This document shows, piece by piece, positions 8,403 through 10,608 of a stretch of 10,608 nt of DNA; the first letter of the stretch is position 1, and each line of letters begins with the position of its first letter. The DNA lies in contig JASFWK010000065.1 in assembly GCA_050049355.1 (NCBI GenBank), positions 1-10,608 on the forward strand. Reading direction: 5' to 3'. Position numbers and translations under genes: made by a program. The DNA comes from JASFWK01 sp050049355 (GTDB taxonomy: Bacteria; Chloroflexota; Anaerolineae; B4-G1; DUEL01). The notes beneath the pieces are model-generated. The model searched no databases. It had not been told where the DNA came from and saw nothing but the letters and a program-made list of their open reading frames with translations.

Positions 8403-9158
8403 CTACAGAAGCGTCCAGGCAGAGAGCCCCCAAGTGACCGCCCAATGGACCATCACGGTCAGCCACAGATTCTGCGTCTGTAGAAAGAGAACCGTGCTGA
8501 GGACTGCCATTCCCGCTCGCATCACCGCCGCTGGCGCCCCGTCAGGCGACCCCAGGCTGACTCGCCAGTGAGGATTGAGCAACGCCTCCAACGCTGCGAG
8601 CCCCAAGCCAAACCACGCCCCCCAATACAAGCCCAGCTCCAAGATGGGAGCGTTGCGGTAGAAGGCCCAGTGAACCTCGTGGAAGGTCGCCTCCCGAAGA
8701 CGGGCCCAGGGAGAGAGGGACGAGCCTGCCGGCAGGTGACTGGTCGGCGCCCTGCTGGCTGCCCACCAGCCTGCCGAAAGCACCGCCCAAGCCGCCGTTC
8801 CCAGTCCCACTGCCCAACCGACGTCGCGCGCCCAATCGGCCCAATTGGCTGCAATCTCAGCCGCCGTGACCGGCTCACCGAGAAGCGCGTTGAGAGAGAC
8901 CATTGGCTGCAGCCCCAGCAGCCGGCCAATGACCGCGTCTCGACCCCAGATCAGCGCAGCGAAGGGAATACCGACGTAGAAGAGGGCACGGAGAAAGACA
9001 AAGAGAGACGGACCATACTCCCACTCTAGAATGCGGGTCACCCACGAGGGGCGCCTTTCGCGCCGTTTCAGCTGCCACATCACCTGCACAGCTGCGGTCG
9101 CCAGCAGGAGAGATCCAAGCAGCCACAGCCAGCGGTCCCTACCCCCCGCGTCTGCCAA
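8403..9158 (-). CDS. Membrane protein of unknown function, faintly CPBP-like
   Basis: A 251-residue protein with about five or six hydrophobic segments (near 10-27, 51-70, 113-133, 172-191, 213-226, 231-250). I do not recognise it with certainty. The C-terminal pattern QTQNLWLTVMVHWAVTWG (227-244), with His239, resembles the last motif of CPBP (CAAX/Rce1-type) intramembrane proteases. HWAFYR (163-168) sits where that family has its EExxFR motif, but the two glutamates are replaced by His-Trp and no clear FxxxH motif is seen. If related, it would be a divergent or non-catalytic member. The start is TTG 9158, backed by GGAGG about six nt upstream on the minus strand, and it overlaps the end of the kinase gene by 20 bp, so the two are probably translated together. 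A terminator follows directly. Confidence 0.75.
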   Translation of the reverse strand: MADAGGRDRWLWLLGSLLLATAAVQVMWQLKRRERRPSWVTRILEWEYGPSLFVFLRALFYVGIPFAALIWGRDAVIGRLLGLQPMVSLNALLGEPVTAAEIAANWADWARDVGWAVGLGTAAWAVLSAGWWAASRAPTSHLPAGSSLSPWARLREATFHEVHWAFYRNAPILELGLYWGAWFGLGLAALEALLNPHWRVSLGSPDGAPAAVMRAGMAVLSTVLFLQTQNLWLTVMVHWAVTWGLSAWTLL

Positions 9159-10608
9159 CCTCGCCCTCCAGCGGGACAGTCAACACGACCCGTGTTCCCT
9201 GGCCCGGGGCGGTGTCAATGTCCAGGCTCCCCCCCACAAGCTCCGTCCGCTCCCGCATATTCATCATCCCCAAACTGCCCCGCACAGTGTAATCCTCCAT
9301 CACCTTCTTCAGATCGAATCCCCTGCCGTCATCCTCCACCTCGGCCACGAAGGCACTTCCCTGCCTTCTCAAGCGGACCCAGATGTTCTCGGCACGGGCA
9401 TGCTTGCGCGCATTGCTGATCGCTTCCTCTAAGATGTAGAAGATCACCCCTTGTGCGTCCTCCCCGAGCATCTGATCCAGCCCCTCCGGCGCATCGAGGT
9501 GAACGGGCAGAGCGTCGGTCTCGGCCTGCTTGGCGATGTATTGGGCCAGCGCCGCTTGCAGCCCTTGGGTCTCCAGGATGAGGGGGCGGAGGGTGAAGAG
9601 CATATGGCGGATCTCCTTAGTGGTCCGCCTGGCCAACTTCTCGATACGACGCAGCTCCTCTAGTGCACCTGCCGGGCTGCTATTCACAAGCGACTGCACG
9701 TAGTTTACGCGCATCGCAATGGCCGCAATAGTCTGAGTCGGCCCATCGTGAAGGTCCCGGGCCAACTTCTTGCGAGCATCCTCCTCGACCCCTACGATGC
9801 GCTCCTTCTCCTCCATCAGACTCTGATACAACCGCGCATTCTGGAGCGCGACCACCGCCTGGCTGCAGAGGGCGATCAAGAGGTCCTGATAGTCAGCCGT
9901 GTAGACCCCGTCCACGAGGCTGCCAAAGATGACCACGCCGAAGCTCTCGAAGCCGGCTCGGAGCGGCAGCGCCACCGCCTGGTGACAGCGGTGCATCGCC
10001 GCGAAGAGCCCCAGCTCCGGATCGCGCCCCGGATCCTCTGAGAGAGCAGGCTCGGCGGTCTCCAGAACCTGCGCGATGATCCCTTCCTCCGCTGCCAGGG
10101 TGACCTGCTCATCCCGCGGCGATAGATGGCGGGAGGCGGCCACTCGAAGCTGCTCGTTGTGAAAGAGGAGCACAATCCCCACCTGGGGAAGGGTCTGCTG
10201 GGTCAACTCTCGAAGCCCGATCTCGCTTACGTCCAGCATCGCCTCCAGCACCCGCTGGTAGTTGAGCGTGGCGCTGAGGGTAGCGGCAAGCTCAAAGATC
10301 AGGCGGGACTGCTGATGGCGAGCGCGAAGGCGCCGCAGATCCTCAGCCTTCTCGGCCTGGAGTGCCACAGCAATGCGATGCTGTATCCGCTGACCAATGA
10401 CTCCCGTCACCAAGGCAACCAACAGCAGCAGCACCGCGTCCCCAACCTTGGAGACGGCGGTGCTCAGGGAATCCTCACCTCCACCAATCAGCCCCAGGCC
10501 GAAGTACCCGAGGGTGATGGAGAGTGCAACGATCAGGCTGTACACAAAAGAGAAGCGCAGTGCGGCGGTGACAATGGGAAGGAGGCCGAAGAAGAGAAGA
10601 GGGCTCTG
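9139..10608 (-). CDS. GAF-domain sensor histidine kinase, NarL/DegS type (partial, N-terminus off the window)
   Basis: A membrane-bound two-component kinase; 489 residues are visible. The frame is open to the right-hand edge: the 21 codons before GTG 10545 have no stop and encode a hydrophobic stretch that continues the membrane region, so that GTG is unlikely to be the true start. Numbered from the first visible codon, hydrophobic segments occupy about 2-42 and 56-71. A coiled linker and a GAF-like domain (about 104-258) follow, then a HisKA_3 dimerisation domain with ARDLHDGPTQ and phospho-acceptor His287, then HATPase with the N-box EEAISNARKH (Asn399), DDGRGFD (426-432) and GSLGMMNMRERTELVGG (444-460). 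The essential kinase residues are intact. No response regulator is visible; one may lie beyond the edge. The signal sensed is unknown. It overlaps the following membrane-protein gene by 20 bp. Confidence 0.92.
   Translation of the reverse strand, partial: QSPLLFFGLLPIVTAALRFSFVYSLIVALSITLGYFGLGLIGGGEDSLSTAVSKVGDAVLLLLVALVTGVIGQRIQHRIAVALQAEKAEDLRRLRARHQQSRLIFELAATLSATLNYQRVLEAMLDVSEIGLRELTQQTLPQVGIVLLFHNEQLRVAASRHLSPRDEQVTLAAEEGIIAQVLETAEPALSEDPGRDPELGLFAAMHRCHQAVALPLRAGFESFGVVIFGSLVDGVYTADYQDLLIALCSQAVVALQNARLYQSLMEEKERIVGVEEDARKKLARDLHDGPTQTIAAIAMRVNYVQSLVNSSPAGALEELRRIEKLARRTTKEIRHMLFTLRPLILETQGLQAALAQYIAKQAETDALPVHLDAPEGLDQMLGEDAQGVIFYILEEAISNARKHARAENIWVRLRRQGSAFVAEVEDDGRGFDLKKVMEDYTVRGSLGMMNMRERTELVGGSLDIDTAPGQGTRVVLTVPLEGEVGRRGG

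Overview
The window is GC-rich bacterial DNA with short intergenic gaps, GTG/TTG starts and AGGAGG-type ribosome sites. It carries a core purine gene (guaA), a complete purine-nucleoside-type ABC importer operon, and a convergent pair made of a sensor kinase and a membrane protein. The proline-threonine-glutamate linker after the lipobox of the binding protein, and the multi-TM GAF histidine kinase of the NarL/DegS type, recall Chloroflexota (Anaerolineae and relatives). That placement is inference; no rRNA or phylogenetic marker comparison was possible. I see no mobile element, CRISPR array, tRNA or rRNA.

Layout. Bases 1-117 are an unassigned edge. A sigma70-like promoter (118-146) precedes guaA (228-1784, GMP synthase). 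A second promoter with 17-bp spacing (1848-1876) starts the importer operon. Its roughly 100-nt leader holds an unusually long Shine-Dalgarno match and a possible short leader ORF that overlaps the first gene. The operon order is: BMP-family lipoprotein (1986-3158), a perfect 14-bp hairpin (3179-3210), double-NBD ATPase (3237-4781), a BMP-domain/permease fusion (4765-6963) and a second permease (6975-8273). A bidirectional terminator (8348-8385) separates it from the minus-strand pair: a membrane protein with faint CPBP resemblance (8403-9158), and a histidine kinase (9139 to beyond 10608) whose reading frame is still open at the window edge.

How the genes work together. The lipoprotein captures a ligand outside the membrane, and the two permeases with the double ATPase form the channel and motor. 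This matches the B. subtilis NupNOPQ guanosine importer class. Its place beside guaA suggests a guanine-nucleotide supply neighbourhood, although guaA and the importer appear to have separate promoters.

The most unusual item is the 732-residue fusion at 4765-6963. A complete second BMP-type ligand-binding domain sits in front of the permease, with no signal peptide and no room for one because an in-frame stop lies only 12 codons upstream of the start. A strongly basic stretch precedes the first membrane helix. The domain is therefore predicted to be cytoplasmic, as if the transporter carried one nucleoside-binding domain on each side of the membrane. An internal sensor giving feedback (trans-inhibition) is a testable hypothesis. 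The outer lipoprotein is extremely acidic and has a cysteine pair; the fused domain is nearly charge-balanced and cysteine-free, which fits the two lying in different compartments.
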